Shown here piece by piece: positions 1 through 11,329 of a stretch of 64,000 nucleotides of DNA. The stretch spans positions 14,076,064 to 14,140,063 of the forward strand of contig JABAKD010000001.1 in assembly GCA_012845835.1 (NCBI GenBank). Reading direction: 5' to 3'. How positions within the stretch are numbered: position 1 is the stretch's first letter; every line of letters begins with the position of its first letter. The notes under the pieces were generated by a model, which was not told the DNA's origin, made no database searches, and was given only the letters and a program-made list of their open reading frames with translations. The translations under genes and the position numbers were made by a program. This DNA is from Undaria pinnatifida. Lineage: Eukaryota; Sar; Phaeophyceae; Laminariales; Alariaceae.

Positions 1-480
1 GAGACTCTCAAGTTCGTTGCGACGTTGTGAAGGCGGGGGGTACATGGTTGTTTGTTTTCTTGCGGTGCGCCAGGCAGACATGAGGAAGTTTTGTCACCAG
101 GTAACGGGAGCGGGGGGCAGTAGTACATAGTTGCTCATTTTTTTGCAGTGCGCTTCCTGACGTGTTTCTTTTTCTGCTTTGTCTTTTCCTATCTTGCAAC
201 ATCGAAGGAAGGCAACGAGGACTGAGATGGAGCTTCGTCCACTACTAATACATAATTTCGATCCAGTTTGTACTCTGTATCCCCGCAAAGCGTGAGCGCC
301 ACACCATGAAGCCAAACAGTGCCTCATCCTGCACTATTGAGGTATATTCAACACCTCAATGGTGCCGAACCTGCACGATTGAGGCACTCTTATGAGTAGT
401 GCAGGTGCCCGCTATAGTGCAGGTAACATCTCTGGACACACCCCTGCACAATAGCAGGCCCAGTTTTTTTTTTTTTTTTT
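1..480. other. Non-coding stretch, no recognised gene
   Basis: Only short unsupported reading frames are present on both strands. A run of about 18 T at 463-480 directly precedes repeat G. A small inverted motif on the theme of TGCAC and TGAGG lies at about 330-420. I recognise nothing else. Confidence 0.6.
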
Positions 481-690
481 ATCCTCCGGCGGATGGGGAA
501 AAAAAAAGCTTTACGAAGCTCACCACACTTCCACGTATTTTCATACGCGTCGTGTGTCGATTTAACTCAGTTGCTTTCGCAGCCCAAGGCTAGCTGGCGC
601 ACCCTTCGGGTCCCATTGTAGGTATAGCGTAAGCTGTCCCTATCAGTGGTCTTCGTTACAACCCCGGCAGCGCAAGCTGCCGTTGTATAC
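481..690 (+). repeat. Dispersed repeat G, copy 1
   Basis: This stretch shares the order GGCGGATGGGG, AAAGCTTTA, CGTCGTGTGTCG, CTAGCTGGCGC and AGCGTAAGCTG with 26785-27052. A reversed partial copy lies at 30505-30610, and a short match to its first third lies at 24040-24105. It holds no reading frame of note. It preserves the uninterrupted form of a site that carries an extra element of about 80 bp in the 26.8-kb copy. The nature of the repeat is unknown. Confidence 0.7.
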
Positions 691-750
691 GGGTGCGTGT
701 GTATGTCGACCCGGCCTGTCCCCTGAGGGTCAGTTTCGGTGGAGATAGCC

Positions 751-774
751 ACCCGGAATGTCATCTTTCCGGGT
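751..774. repeat. Short hairpin
   Basis: ACCCGGAA at 751-758 is the exact reverse complement of TTCCGGGT at 767-774, giving an 8-bp stem with an 8-nt loop. No function is visible. Confidence 0.5.
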
Positions 775-837
775 AGTGTGGGACTTGCGCAAGCTCAAAT
801 AGCGGGCTCAGTACTCTGTATCCTAACGTCCGACTTG

Positions 838-921
838 GATGGGATTCGAACCCAGAGCAAACTATATTCATATTATAAATAACATCCGAGGGTAACCTCT
901 AGACCACCGAGGCGACCGGCT
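838..921 (-). mobile_element. tRNA-like SINE head
   Basis: Read on the minus strand it begins GCCGGTCGCCTCGGTGGTC, continues TAGAGGTTA in the place of a tRNA A box, and has a B-box-like GGGTTCGAATCCCA near 841-855. The part between is AT-rich and does not form a normal anticodon arm, so it is not a working tRNA. Four similar heads lie elsewhere in the window at about 14.2, 22.7, 31.5 and 41.3 kb. A tRNA-derived SINE is the simplest reading. Confidence 0.6.
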
Positions 922-1793
922 GACAACGACCGGGTGGTAAGCAACACACAATTAGTCTTAATATTTTACTTGCAACGTGGAAAGTTCCACGAACGGGAGT
1001 GATCGTGTTAGACTCACGACCAGGTGCCCATGACACTGCTGTGGTATCATACGTATTCGTGGAACAGAAAGAAGAATGTTGGTGTTGTTCCCTCGCATAA
1101 TCAAGTCCGTGCATGCGCTGTGCGCTCGCGGCAGAATTTGGAATTTATAGAGTAGTGGACGTATTTCTGAAACAACAGATCATACCAGTACAAGATTGGC
1201 ACTCATGTCATTCATTTTTTCTTTGCGTTCGTGACGTTGACCGGACATGCATTCGTACGTACCAGGTACGTATTGCTGTTCCCCAACGCTGCAAACGTGC
1301 AGGCGACGCTTCTTTTGAGCTGCTTCCTTTTGTTTCACTTTTTGAAGCTGAAGACAACCCGTGAAATAAACAAAAAAATGGGGGAGGTCTCTGGGACGTG
1401 GAACATTTTTGGAGCAAATCTGACTCCAACGATGTTTGCACGTACAATCAGAAAATTCTGTGCGCCCACAGACAAGCGAATTGAAACTTGTAGTAAGTAG
1501 TCTACAGCCGACACCGCCACAAGACTTTTTTCATCTCTTCTTTTTATAATCGCTTGTTTAACTTGTTTACCTTTCAGCTCAACTCGTAAGAGGTTGTACC
1601 CTCAGCGACCCTCTGGACAAGCCGTGGGCACAGGTGTGTTGCCTTCTCTCTGGGTACTTGCCTTCATTTCATCTCGCATAGGGCTCAAGCAACTTTACTT
1701 TTTTTCAGGCTCGTCGACTTCCTTCGTCCATTTTTTCTAACGCACGCTATCCCCCTTTCCGTCATTGACCTTTTGTAAGAAATATTTCAACTA
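922..1793. other. Non-coding stretch with repeat fragments
   Basis: No supported gene. About 1075-1115 carries the motif CGCATAATCAAGTCCGT shared with repeat H (27.9 and 40.9 kb). About 1588-1660 is a reverse-oriented fragment of the SINE-A tail (TACCCTCAGCGACC then GACAAGCCGTGG). Confidence 0.5.
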
Positions 1794-1937
1794 AATATGA
1801 AGGGGGCAGAAAAAGGAGGCCCATGAATCAGTGCAACTAGCGATTTGACAATGCCAAGAGGTACTTGTGCGGAGCTGATTGCCCTGTCTGTGCTGTGCTG
1901 TATGTTGGCGATGTCACGTTCTGATCGGCAGTACAGT
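1794..1937 (+). repeat. Direct repeat pair, unit 1
   Basis: About 140 bp recur with substitutions and small gaps at 2170-2316. Both start near AAATATG then AAGGGGGCAG and run through GCGGAGCTGATTGCCCTG or its variant to GTCACGTTCT and GGCAGTAC. No protein is recognised in either copy. Confidence 0.7.
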
Positions 1938-2120
1938 GGTAGTCCTGGTGTGCTTGGCGAAGAAAAATACGCGAAGAGGACCGAGATAGAGGACAAAATC
2001 AACGACGAAATATGAACGCAATTAGACCAGCACACACGGTGGTACCTGGTACCTGGCACTTGGCCCAATACCTGCTGCCTGGTGGTGCTCTGTTCTCACG
2101 AAAGCGCAGGGCTTTGCTCC

Positions 2121-2142
2121 GCGGGCGGCTGACGCCGCCCGC
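2121..2142. repeat. Perfect GC-rich hairpin
   Basis: GCGGGCGGC at 2121-2129 pairs exactly with GCCGCCCGC at 2134-2142 around a TGAC loop. No U-run follows, so it does not resemble a bacterial terminator. The role is unknown. Confidence 0.7.
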
Positions 2143-2169
2143 TACGCTCGCGGAAGGAAGAGTGCAACT

Positions 2170-2316
2170 GAAATATGTAAAGGGGGCAGGAAGAAGAGGC
2201 CCGTGAATATTCGGTGCAAACAGCGACGTGATGATGCCTAGAGGTGCTGGTGCAGAGCTAATTGCCCTGCGCTGTGCTGGGTGCTTGTTGGTGTCACGTT
2301 CTCAACGGCAGTACGT
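2170..2316 (+). repeat. Direct repeat pair, unit 2
   Basis: Second copy of the 140-bp unit at 1794-1937, offset by about 376 bp. The sequence between the copies is not shared, so this is not a simple tandem array. Confidence 0.7.
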
Positions 2317-2447
2317 GTAATTAGTAAAAAACTGGCTGTTTTGTTGTTGTGGTGATGATCGTGATGACCGAGCCAGGCCGAGCTGCTGTGCCGCAACTCA
2401 TCTAGCGGGGCCATCGCCACCTCCGCCCCCGCTGCTGCTGCGGTGCT

Positions 2448-2484
2448 GCTACTGCGCTGCTGCTGCTGCTGCTGCTGTGCTGCC
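2448..2484. repeat. (CTG)n microsatellite
   Basis: A run of CTG triplets, imperfect at its left edge. It makes a spurious polyglutamine frame on the minus strand. It lies in a CTG-rich stretch from about 2380. Confidence 0.9.
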
Positions 2485-2794
2485 ATTCGTCTGATGGTGT
2501 TGTGCTGGCCTGCCCCTGTCGGTGAGTCTAGGTGCTACCGCACCATGTGTGAATTCAAAATTTAATGTTGCCTCCCCGCTCCGCGCCTGTGATCGGGAGG
2601 ACGTATACCTGGTGCGCTTTTTCTGCGATTCGTTCACCGCAAACACAACCAAGAGCATGCCGGAGTAAATCTGCATTTTTTCTAGCATGACGGAACGATT
2701 TTTAGTGAAAAGTTTTAACGCAACCACTCGATTATGTCATTTATTCATCAATTGTCCCCTCTAAAGTTCCAAAAGGCCGAATGGGTTCTACATA

Positions 2795-5270
2795 GCCGCG
2801 TCTCATCTGTACCAGGCGTGTGAGGAATTTTATTTGTCGTTTTCAAGCAAGCGGTTGCGTTGACATATAGTCTACTACCTGGCTTGATGTAAAGGAAAGG
2901 AACACCACTCAGCGATCATCTACTACACGCTAGGACATGTTTTCATGAGCACCACTAACAAGAGCACCAGGCATGGACGCGACATCTACAGGACCACAAC
3001 ATCTTCGACGACAGTGGGGAGAAAACCGAGGGCGTATATTCATACACTAGATAGAAATAATGTGAAAAGGAAGTACAGACAGATGTGTTCACTCTGCGGT
3101 AGACCACGCTACCAACCTATCACGCAGGGTATTTCGTGCCTACCTTCTGTCTTCATAATCGCCTGACAACCTCTACCAAACGCAGTAGCATATGCCTAAC
3201 GAAGTAAAGTCACCCTCGTGTTCAACAGTGGTGACATTGCATGCCCACATCACCTCGCTTGTTGTATTTGTAAGATGTATTTCTGTCTCAGAATTGACGA
3301 CCTCAAAGCCCCCCATCGGCACGGGTAAAAATCATTGTCATAAAATCGTACATTTGAGCCAATAATAATGTGAAAAGGAAGTACAGCCAGATATGTTGAC
3401 ATTGCGGTAGACCACACTACCAACCTATTTTGTCTAGGTAGGGCATTTCGTACATACCGTCTGCATGATCGCCTCCCAACGTATGCCAAACGAAGTATAA
3501 CTAACGAAGTAACGTAATTGAGTGCGGATACACCAAGCGTTCCTTTCAAAACACTGACGATTCGCACTTCCCCCTCTCATGCTTAATTAATGGTGACAAT
3601 TCATGACCACATCACCTCGCCTGTTGTATCTTGCAATATGTACCTCTTTCATATAATTAGCGATGTCAGAACATAATGGCAACTATTGATACATGGTTGT
3701 ACCTATCGATTGAAATATTCTATCTTGCGATCCATGTTACAATATCAAATTATGAAGCTTTAACTCGATATTTACTACCCCTGAAGATTGTGTTGCATAC
3801 CACATCTAATTAAAATCTTGTAGAAAAATAAACAATACGAGGCAGGTGATTTAAAGTGTCTTCTTGCTACAACCGTCAGATTTGTCCCCTTTAAGGATTT
3901 GTAGTTTCTGCGCACATGTATATTGAAGTGTCCCGCACGCCCCCTCGCTCCCCCGATCCCTCTTGTTCAAACGCCCCACCTAAAATCAAAATTTATCAGA
4001 GTAGTAAACCACTACCAGCCAGATGATATCACCTCATTATCTTTCTAGCCATCCATGCCGTATCTCCAATTTAAATCCCCCCCCCCCACCTCCCTTTTTT
4101 TTCCCCCGCTATTTTGTTCAAACGCCCCACCTACAATCGAAACCGGCCAGAGTAATAAACACTTATACGCAATTGATATCACATTATTATCTCTCTAGCC
4201 ATCCATGACATAGCTTTCATTCATCCCCCCCCCAACGCCCCCTCCTTCCCCACCACCCGCACGATCGCCTAGACCTAGCACCATGCGTATAGCAAGCCCC
4301 TACATATAAGCGTAATACGCGCGATCGGAGTATCACACACAAGCTTGGAAAGATGAGGTTCGACCAAATCTTCGATCTCACAGCTGGAGCGTATTTTTGA
4401 AAAATATGTGACGTAAACCTCTTGAACCCCTTCCCCACCCTCCCCCCCCTCCGCCCTTTTTTTCTTTTTTTCTGCTCCCTCTTGCTCAAACGCCTCACCT
4501 GACATCGAAATCTGCCACAGTAATAAGCACTTCCACACGCACTTGATATCACCTCATTATCTTTCTAGAGCCAATCCTGCCGCTGCTGCAATTTCCCCCC
4601 CCCCACCCCCCCCACCCCTCCTTTCCCACCACCCGCACCATCGCCTAGACCTAGCACCACGCGTATAGCAAACCCCTACATCTATGCGACCTAATAATGT
4701 TGTTGAAAAAAAACTTCCGCCCCCACCCCACTCCCTCCCCCCACCCCCACGCCCACCCCCACCCCCTCGAACGCTCCGCCCTCTCCTCACTGGTTGTACG
4801 ATTTACAGGATATTTATAATAATCTGGTGCATTCTTTCCAAAACCGTCAGATGTATCCCTTGAAGGATTTATAGCTTCCACGCACAGATTGAGCTGCTCC
4901 GCCCGTCCCCCCCCCCCCCCCCCCCCGCTCCCTCTTGATCAAACCCAGTCCCCCACGCTCTTGAAAACTCCGCCCTCCCATCACCTGTTATTCGACCTAC
5001 AGGATTCACTTGATGAACTAATGCATTTCCTTCCACAGCTGTCAGATTATGTCCCCCTCAAAAACGGGTTTTATAGTTTCCGCGCACAGACTGACTAAAA
5101 TCACCCTGTTGACACTGATAGCTACACTGTAGCTGTAAGGGGAGTCGCCGACCTATATCCTTGATGAGAACACACGACCCGTAATACGCGCGATCGGAGC
5201 ATCACACACAGCTTGCAAAGATGAGTTTCGACAAAATCTTCGATCGATCTCACAGCCGGAGTGTAATTTA
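2795..5270 (+). mobile_element. Large C-rich dispersed repeat, block A
   Basis: This block of about 2.5 kb is collinear with 10355-13870. Shared landmarks in order are AAGCAAGCGGTTGCG (about 2850), the ACATCTTCGACGACAGTGGG stretch (about 2998), three rounds of a GAAAAGGAAGTACAGACAG and TATTTCGT module, a region with long C runs, and the end sequence GCGCGATCGGAG then CGATCTCACAGC. It holds no coherent reading frame. The ends and mechanism of spread are unclear. It could be a large non-autonomous transposon or a satellite-like segment. Confidence 0.65.
4020..4760. repeat. C-tract modules in block A
   Basis: A module anchored by GATATCACCTCATTATCTTT recurs at about 4025, 4175 and 4546. Each is followed by ATCC-rich sequence and then a run of 7 to 12 C. 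The text CGCCTAGACCTAGCACCA appears at about 4266 and 4645. Runs of C are almost all on the plus strand. Confidence 0.7.
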
Positions 5271-5284
5271 TTCTTAGAACAATG

Positions 5285-5475
5285 TGCCCATGGCAGGTTA
5301 GCTTGCCCCGCGGCCGAAAGTGCGAGACGAAACACTCGGGCGCCGGAGAGCAGCGAGCCAAAAAAAAAACGAAGATTATATTTTACATATGCATGTTGAT
5401 AAGAAGGTTTCGAACCGGGATTCTTGACTTGTTGGTAGGGACGAGACTGACCTACTACTCCACAGCAGTCCACAG
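5285..5475 (-). mobile_element. tRNA-like SINE, type C
   Basis: On the minus strand a tRNA-like head at 5475-5400 has a GTGGAGTAGTAGGTCAG segment and a CGGTTCGAAACC B-box-like segment. The body at 5395-5285 includes a run of T and then CTCGCACTTTCGGCCGCGGG. The body recurs in opposite orientation at 18187-18300, where the head is missing. It sits immediately downstream of block A. Confidence 0.5.
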
Positions 5476-6095
5476 GGAACGCCTGCTCACAACATTGAAA
5501 AAATGAAGTAACAGGAATGCTCAAGTTGTGATCACAACACACTAAATAAACTCCTCTTTGGACGCGATATCGTCTAGGATGAAGATAGGTGGAAAGCGGA
5601 AATGTCTGTTTTAATAACAAACTCTTCACTCGATGTACCCGGGTATCTACCGGGCGAGTATGACCAAGAGAGTGAGGGTTGGCGCGCGCGAGTATTTTGG
5701 AGTGGATACCTTGCTTCGTACACACACCCGATATTTACGCACTGCTGTAACCGAGCGCCACGCAAACCAGTGGGCGGTGCACCCCATGTATTTGCTGTTT
5801 TTGACGCTGAAAATGGCCGGTGAGGATAAATGTGGATGAGAAGGAAATCTAAAACGAAGGAATATAGGTGGAACGCGAGAGAACAAGATTGACTGTGCGG
5901 CCGCTATTACTCTGAGGTGACATCATATATAGCTCTATTGTATCATACGAATAGCAAGTATTTTACGAACGAGCATCGCCAACGTCCTTCACAAAACAAG
6001 GATCGTTTTCACTGCACCAACTGAAGGGGAATTTTATTTGTTGCCCATGCAGGCAAGGTACTGTTGTTGGAAAGTGTCGCGTCTCGCCTTAGCAG
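5476..6095. other. Non-coding stretch
   Basis: Short overlapping frames lie on both strands near 5600-5890 but none resembles a known protein. I see nothing here that I can name. Confidence 0.5.
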
Positions 6096-6099
6096 CTAA

Positions 6100-7135
6100 T
6101 GGAAACGAGGAGGAATCCCCCCCCGAGGAACAGCAGTGCGCATGCTGTTCGTCGTACGCCGACTTCAAGAACTCGGACGAGAGAGGAAAACCCTTTGTTC
6201 ATCATGTGCCTCATCGACCTGCAGAAAGGTTATGAGTCTGTCGACCGAGAGCCGCTGCGGGAAGTGCTCGCCCGTTTCGGCGTACCATGCAAGATGCTCG
6301 CATTTATCCGCCAACTCCACGACGGCATGCGGGCTCGCGTGCGTACGGAAACGGTGAGCACTCGGGATGGTTCAACGTCCCGTGGGGTCTTCGGCAGGGT
6401 TGCGTACTACCGCTGTTGCTAGTCAGCAGGTTATCGCCCCTCTGCGTTACATGCGGTCCTCGTTCGCTTCAGCGACAACGTAGTAGGCATGATGCAGAAC
6501 CTAGTACACCCCGATGGCGATGGGGCTGGTAGAGTCAAGTCACCGTTGTTATGCTTGTGGAGGACCGCGTGGGGCATGCTTTACGCCGAGACGATGCAGG
6601 CATTTTCTCGAAATCGGCAGAGGGGCTTGCTAAATTGACGAGTCATTGTGACCGTCTTCCGAGCAGCAGGCCGGGATGCAAAGTTCTGTGTTTGCAACAG
6701 CATGGTCTCCGTCTTACCTTCCGAAACCGCGAGGCCTGCAGCTTGGAAGGCTCCGTCGTTCGTCATCGAAGCCAGCAGGACAGAGGTACAAATAGACGAT
6801 GCAGTTTCCATACCTCGGCGGCGTTATCCTCGAAAACGCTGGCTTCGTGGTTGAGATCAACCGACGGGTCCGACTCATGAGGGCATACTATTTGCGGTTC
6901 GGTCCAGATCTAGATACGATATGACGACCGCGCGGGGCAACCTGAAGATTCGCCTGCTGGAGTCCGAGGTAATTGAGAACCCGCGGTATGGGTGTATGAC
7001 GTGGACCCTCAACGCGACTGACTCTGACGAGAGCCTAAAATTGCACTTCGATATCCTCCGGCGAGTCCTTGGCTTCCAGCGTCGTGCGGACCACACATAT
7101 CTCTCGTACGCCAAGGGCCTCAAGAATAGTGCTGT
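6100..7135 (+). pseudogene. LINE reverse transcriptase remnant A
   Basis: Pieces of a LINE-type reverse transcriptase follow one another in the right order but in changing frames. They are MLFVVRRLQELGRE (about 6140), CLIDLQKGYESVDREPL then VLARFGVPCKML (6205-6300), HDGMRARVR (about 6315), WGLRQGCVLPLLL (about 6385), an ADD-type region near 6585 (DDAGIFSKSAEGLAK), and LKIRLLESEVIENP to LGFQRRADHTYLSYAKGLK (6945-7130). The intact protein would copy element RNA at a nicked target. At least three frame changes and several stops make this copy dead. Similarity to the 25.2-kb copy ends near 7130, marking an element boundary or a rearrangement. The 5' part is missing. Confidence 0.85.
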
Positions 7136-7383
7136 TAACAAACACAATGCTGAGTTAGTTTGATTATAGACTGCTTTGTAGATTCATGGCTATTTGATTT
7201 CTATCAAGGTCGTGATTAATTATTTGTCTTTTGGTTGATAACATTAGAATCACGTTTGTTCTTGATTGTTATAGACGAATGGAAGGCGCTTTCACGCAGC
7301 GACGCACTTTTTTAGAGACGACGACACCTGCGGGCAGAACGGCACCCATCACCCGGTGCGCAGACTATCGGTTACAGGGGCGT

Positions 7384-8330
7384 GGGCCAACCGTGGCTTC
7401 AGCCATGAGCAACACCAGAAAGGGGAAGGGCAGGGCAGTAGCGGAAGCAGCGCTAAGCAGCGCAGCAACGGCGCTGAGCGCCACGAACGAGACCGAACGT
7501 GCGCCTTCGGCAAACTCTCCGCTCAAATTGCCGTCGTATTCCAAAGATAACCAACGATAAGGACGATGACCCCACCGACAGCGAGGTTGGGGTGTTGAGA
7601 GTCAAAAAGGCCGGTGACAACCAGCCCTCTAGCCTCGACGAAGTGCAGAGAAGACCCCTGCCCTTGAGAACGCTCCAACGGTGTGGTAGCGTAAACCTCT
7701 GAACAAGTAGTCGAGTCTGTGGGATTCTTCCACCAGGGTATGGAGAGTGCGAAAGAAACAGCTAAGTCCACGGTGGAGGGCTGCTCAAAGCCTATTGCTA
7801 TGTCGCAGGCGAGGTCCAACCTATCCCAGCACATGGTCGATCACCACAACAGTTCCCCTTGCGCACACAGGAATATTCCTTGCGAACGTCGAGCAATCGG
7901 AGGAGGCGCTCAAGACAGCCGTAAAAGCTCCAATTCGCGACAAGGGTATGATGTGGTTCATGACGAGGGAGGACGAGTTGGCTTTACACCAGCGGTTGAT
8001 TTTTCTTCGTCAACGGACACAAGAGCGGTTCTGTAGTGGAGAAAAAGGGGGCAAGACCATGATGCGCGGGTTCACCAAGCGGCCAAGCTTACAGATCCCG
8101 TGCCGGAGGACACTGCACACACTGCTTACGCGATCTTGGCTGAGGCAAAATTAAAGGCTCTGTCGGCTGGCCGGGAGGTTTCCCGTACTTGCGACCGCTG
8201 GATGTCAGGAAATGGATTGGCCATACTGGGCGTGACACATTCGATCAATATAGACTTGAAGCTCGTGCTCGTCTGTGCGTTCTTCGATTACCATCCAGAA
8301 AGCCGCTTCTCGCAAGCGGCTCGAGAACGC
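7384..8330 (+). pseudogene. hAT-family transposase remnant with BED finger
   Basis: Three hAT landmarks appear in order. First is a low-complexity basic N-terminal segment (MSNTRKGKGRAV, 7405). Second is a BED-finger-like segment at 7719-7847 (VGFFHQGMES to SNLSQHMVDHH). It keeps one Cys and the His pair, but Ser stands where the first Cys is expected. Third is IPCRRTL (about 8095), followed after a frame change by SRTCDRWMSGNGLAILGVT (8182-8240), which matches the hAT region holding the first catalytic Asp. After about 8290 the similarity stops and no dimerisation domain is seen. Stops and at least two frame changes show that it is dead. A hAT protein would cut and paste DNA with 8-bp target duplications, but the ends were not found. 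Confidence 0.7.
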
Positions 8331-8346
8331 ACGCAGCGATATGCCG

Positions 8347-8640
8347 TCACCCACAGCGAGCGTGCGAAATGCGCTTGGTCCTCCCTGCGTGATGATCATG
8401 AAAGCGTTGGAGGGTTACGAAGGCGCAGAGGTCATGGAATAGAAAGTGCAGCGCCTGGGTGCCCCTCTCGGATGTTGGAGCCAGGACGAGATTATTTACC
8501 TCCCACATTGCCAGGATGGTTTCCAAATAGTTTTCGGTCCAAGCCTCGTCGCAGCATCGAAGCATTTGTTCTAACAGGCCGGCTTGCTGCCAAAAGACAA
8601 AGGGCACCTGCATGGCGGGAGACACAGGGGCCGACGTCAT
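8347..8640 (-). CDS. Open frame of unknown meaning downstream of hAT
   Basis: A 97-residue minus-strand frame lies across the place where hAT similarity on the plus strand ends. It contains no motif I recognise and its start codon is uncertain. It may be chance, or an inverted piece of another transposase. Confidence 0.15.
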   Translation of the reverse strand: MTSAPVSPAMQVPFVFWQQAGLLEQMLRCCDEAWTENYLETILAMWEVNNLVLAPTSERGTQALHFLFHDLCAFVTLQRFHDHHAGRTKRISHARCG

Positions 8641-8660
8641 ATTCCTTCACGAGATCCTGA

Positions 8661-9160
8661 AACACAAGCCGTGGTAGCTTGCTGCAATTATGTCGTTGTT
8701 GTTCGTGTGCAAGCTGGAGGAGCGGAATGAATGAGCCTCGCAGGTCACGAGAGAGTCATGTGCTGCTGTTGCCCTCGAGCATCAAGCATTGAGCAGGAGA
8801 TGGATGGAAAACAACAAGGAATATATTGTGCGAACGCTTTATTGCTTACCTGGTACTTGTTTTGCGCGTACGCCATCTGCCAATCCCCCTCTAATCCATG
8901 GTGTACATACTCGACTTTGTGCACGCCCCAGGCTACGCAGCTTTAACACCAGGTACTGGTACGGTGTGGTTCAGAGAGTGTGCTCCACAAACTTTGGAAT
9001 ATGATGACCGCTCGAGGCGGTTTTCTCGGGTAGCATTTCTCGCCCCGAGCAAGTCGAGGACGCTCGAAAAACAATCCACGACCCACACTTTTGTAGCACC
9101 CAGGTCCCCCCCCCGGAAAGGGACGTTCTTTTTCGCCATATCGCCATTCAAGCTTCCACA
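8661..9160. other. Non-coding stretch
   Basis: Nothing recognised. Short frames only. Confidence 0.5.
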
Positions 9161-9407
9161 GCGATGCATTTTACGATAGACGTGCCCTACTCTTTTCCTG
9201 AGGTTTCTCAATTTGGGAGCTTAAGACCTCTCCCAAACACTGACTCGAAGCAAACCAAAGCTGCTACCGGAGGAAAAATCCCATAGGCTGTGGGGTACAC
9301 GACGAAAATCGTGCGAATAGTGACGAATTTCCGACAATTTGAGGCTAAAGAGCCCCGTCATTCAGAAACCATTTCAGACGAAAATTGCTACCCCTCCAGA
9401 TGTGCCC
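9161..9407 (+). mobile_element. MITE2 copy 1 (diverged)
   Basis: It follows the MITE2 order. TACGATAGACGTG is at the left end. Inside are GGTTTCTCAATTTGGGAGCT, ACTGACTCG, CTGCTACCGGA, AATCCCAT, a TTCCGACAATTT segment and AGCCCCGTCATTCAGAAACC. TGCTACCCCTCCA is at the right end. The right inverted repeat is eroded. Related copies lie at 22.0, 28.4, 36.1 (reversed) and 51.8 kb. Confidence 0.75.
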
Positions 9408-9595
9408 AACAGTCCAAATACGCGGGACGAAGCCTATTTTCTGTGAATAGCTTCACAGCGGTGCCGCGGCGCCTTTCCACGAAGAAACCAAACACTTTTC
9501 AGGGAACTATTAATAACAAGTCGTTCTACGGTACAGCCCCCCCCCAACTTTTTCTCAACGAAATCGCCGGTTTCATATATATATAAAACACGATT

Positions 9596-9960
9596 CTGAT
9601 ACAATACGATAATGAGCTCTAGAACAAAAAGTACGTGTGGAAAAAAACCACGTGGTTGCAAAACAAACAAGACAAAATAATATGTATTCGAAAACAACAC
9701 CCTGATACAATACGATAACGAAACCTAGAACATCAACCAAAACGTACACGTGTAGAAAAACCTACGTGGTTACAAAATAACATGTATTCGAAAATACCGC
9801 TCCGAAACAACACGATAACAAAGTCTAGAACATAAACCAAAACATATACGTGTAACATCACAAACGCGGAAAGCACCACTTTGAAACAATACGATAACCG
9901 AGTCTAGAATATCAACCAAAACATACGTGAAACAAAAACCACGCGGACATACGACACACT
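9596..9960 (+). repeat. Degenerate tandem repeat, about 100 bp unit, 3.5 copies
   Basis: Units begin with a variant of GATACAATACGATAA at about 9598, 9705, 9804 and 9886. Each contains TCTAGAACATCAACCAAAAC-like and TACGTG motifs and a CCACGTGG-type element. Spacing shortens from about 107 to about 82 bp through internal deletions. It is AT-rich and non-coding. Confidence 0.8.
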
Positions 9961-10354
9961 AGAACCATATATACGTCCGCATACGAACACCAGTCAAAAG
10001 GTGGAACCCATATACCATGGGTTCCAAATTGAGGTCCCTACGAGTCTGAAACATCACATAGTCCACATAGAGTCTTCACACAAACCTAAAAATGCGTTAC
10101 AACTGCTCGTTGCCAAATGGCAGGTTCATCAAGAACGCAAGAACAAACAGAACGAGAGGCAGGGTAATCGAAGCAGCGCAAACCATTATAGCATTCGCCC
10201 ACCACATCACCTCCTTTGAAATTGGTTTTGGGCATCAGCGAACTGGGTCCAACGCATGCCCGTAGTGTCTTAGGTGGAGTGAGAAGCGGTAGTAAAAATC
10301 AAGTGCGCTGCTCGATAACCTGTTCCTGACCGTCGGTATACTGAACAATCTTCG
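9961..10354. other. Non-coding stretch
   Basis: Nothing recognised. Confidence 0.5.
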
Positions 10355-11329
10355 GGCCGCGTCTTCTCTGTGTCAGGTGTGTGAGGAATTTCTTTGTCAT
10401 TTTTCAAGCAAGCGGTTGCGTTGGCATATACTACCTGGCTTGATGTAAAGGAAAGGAACACCACTGAGCGATCATCTACTACATGTTAGGGCATGTTTTC
10501 ATGAACACCACTAACAAGGGCACCAGACATGGACGCGACATCTACAGGACTACAACATCTTCGACGACAGTGGGGAGAAAACAGGACGTATAAGTGTACA
10601 CTATATATAGTCTATAATAATGTGGAAAGTAAGTACAGACAGGGATGTTAACACTGCGGTGAAACCGCACGACCAACCTATTACGCAGGGTATTTCGTGC
10701 CTCCATCCGCTTACATGATTGCCTGACAACCCCTACTATTCCAAACGCAGTGGAATGTGCCTAACGAAGTAAAGTCACCCTCGCGTTCAATAGTGGTGAC
10801 ATCGCATGTCCACGTGAGACAACCTTTACGAAACGCAGTAGCATATGCCTGACGAAGTGAAGTCACCCTCGCCTTCAATAGTAGTGACATCGCATATATA
10901 TGACGATTGCATGCCCACCTCGACTGCTGTATTTGTAAGATGTATCTCTGTCTTAGAATTGGCGACCTCAGAGCCCCACAGCGGCACGGTAAAAATCATG
11001 GACGTGAAATCGCACATTTGAGACAATAATAAGTTGAAAAGGAAGCACAAACAGACGTGATACACTGCCGACCCATCGCATATCCTCCTGAGACGACCTC
11101 TACGAAACACAGTACCATTTACCTCACGAAGTAAAATCACCCTCGCGATCAACAGTGATGACATCGCATTATATGACATCACATACCCACCTCGCCTGAT
11201 GTATTTGTAGGACGTATCTCTGACTTAAAATTGACGACCGCAGAGCCCCACATCGACAAGGTAAAATCATAGGCGTGAAATCGTACATTTATTTGAGACA
11301 AAAATAATTTGGAAAAGGAAGCACAAGCA

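Noticed and set aside
751-774. Rho-independent terminator
   Set aside because: The stem has no U-run and the window is eukaryotic.
838-921. Working tRNA gene
   Set aside because: A- and B-box-like parts exist but the middle cannot form an anticodon arm. The same applies to the heads at 14.2, 22.7 and 31.5 kb. The 41.3-kb head is closer but continues into a SINE body.
2238-2486. Polyglutamine protein on the minus strand
   Set aside because: It is the translation of a CTG microsatellite.
9596-9960. Possible CRISPR array
   Set aside because: Units are about 100 bp and degenerate throughout. There is no constant repeat with unique spacers and the DNA is eukaryotic.
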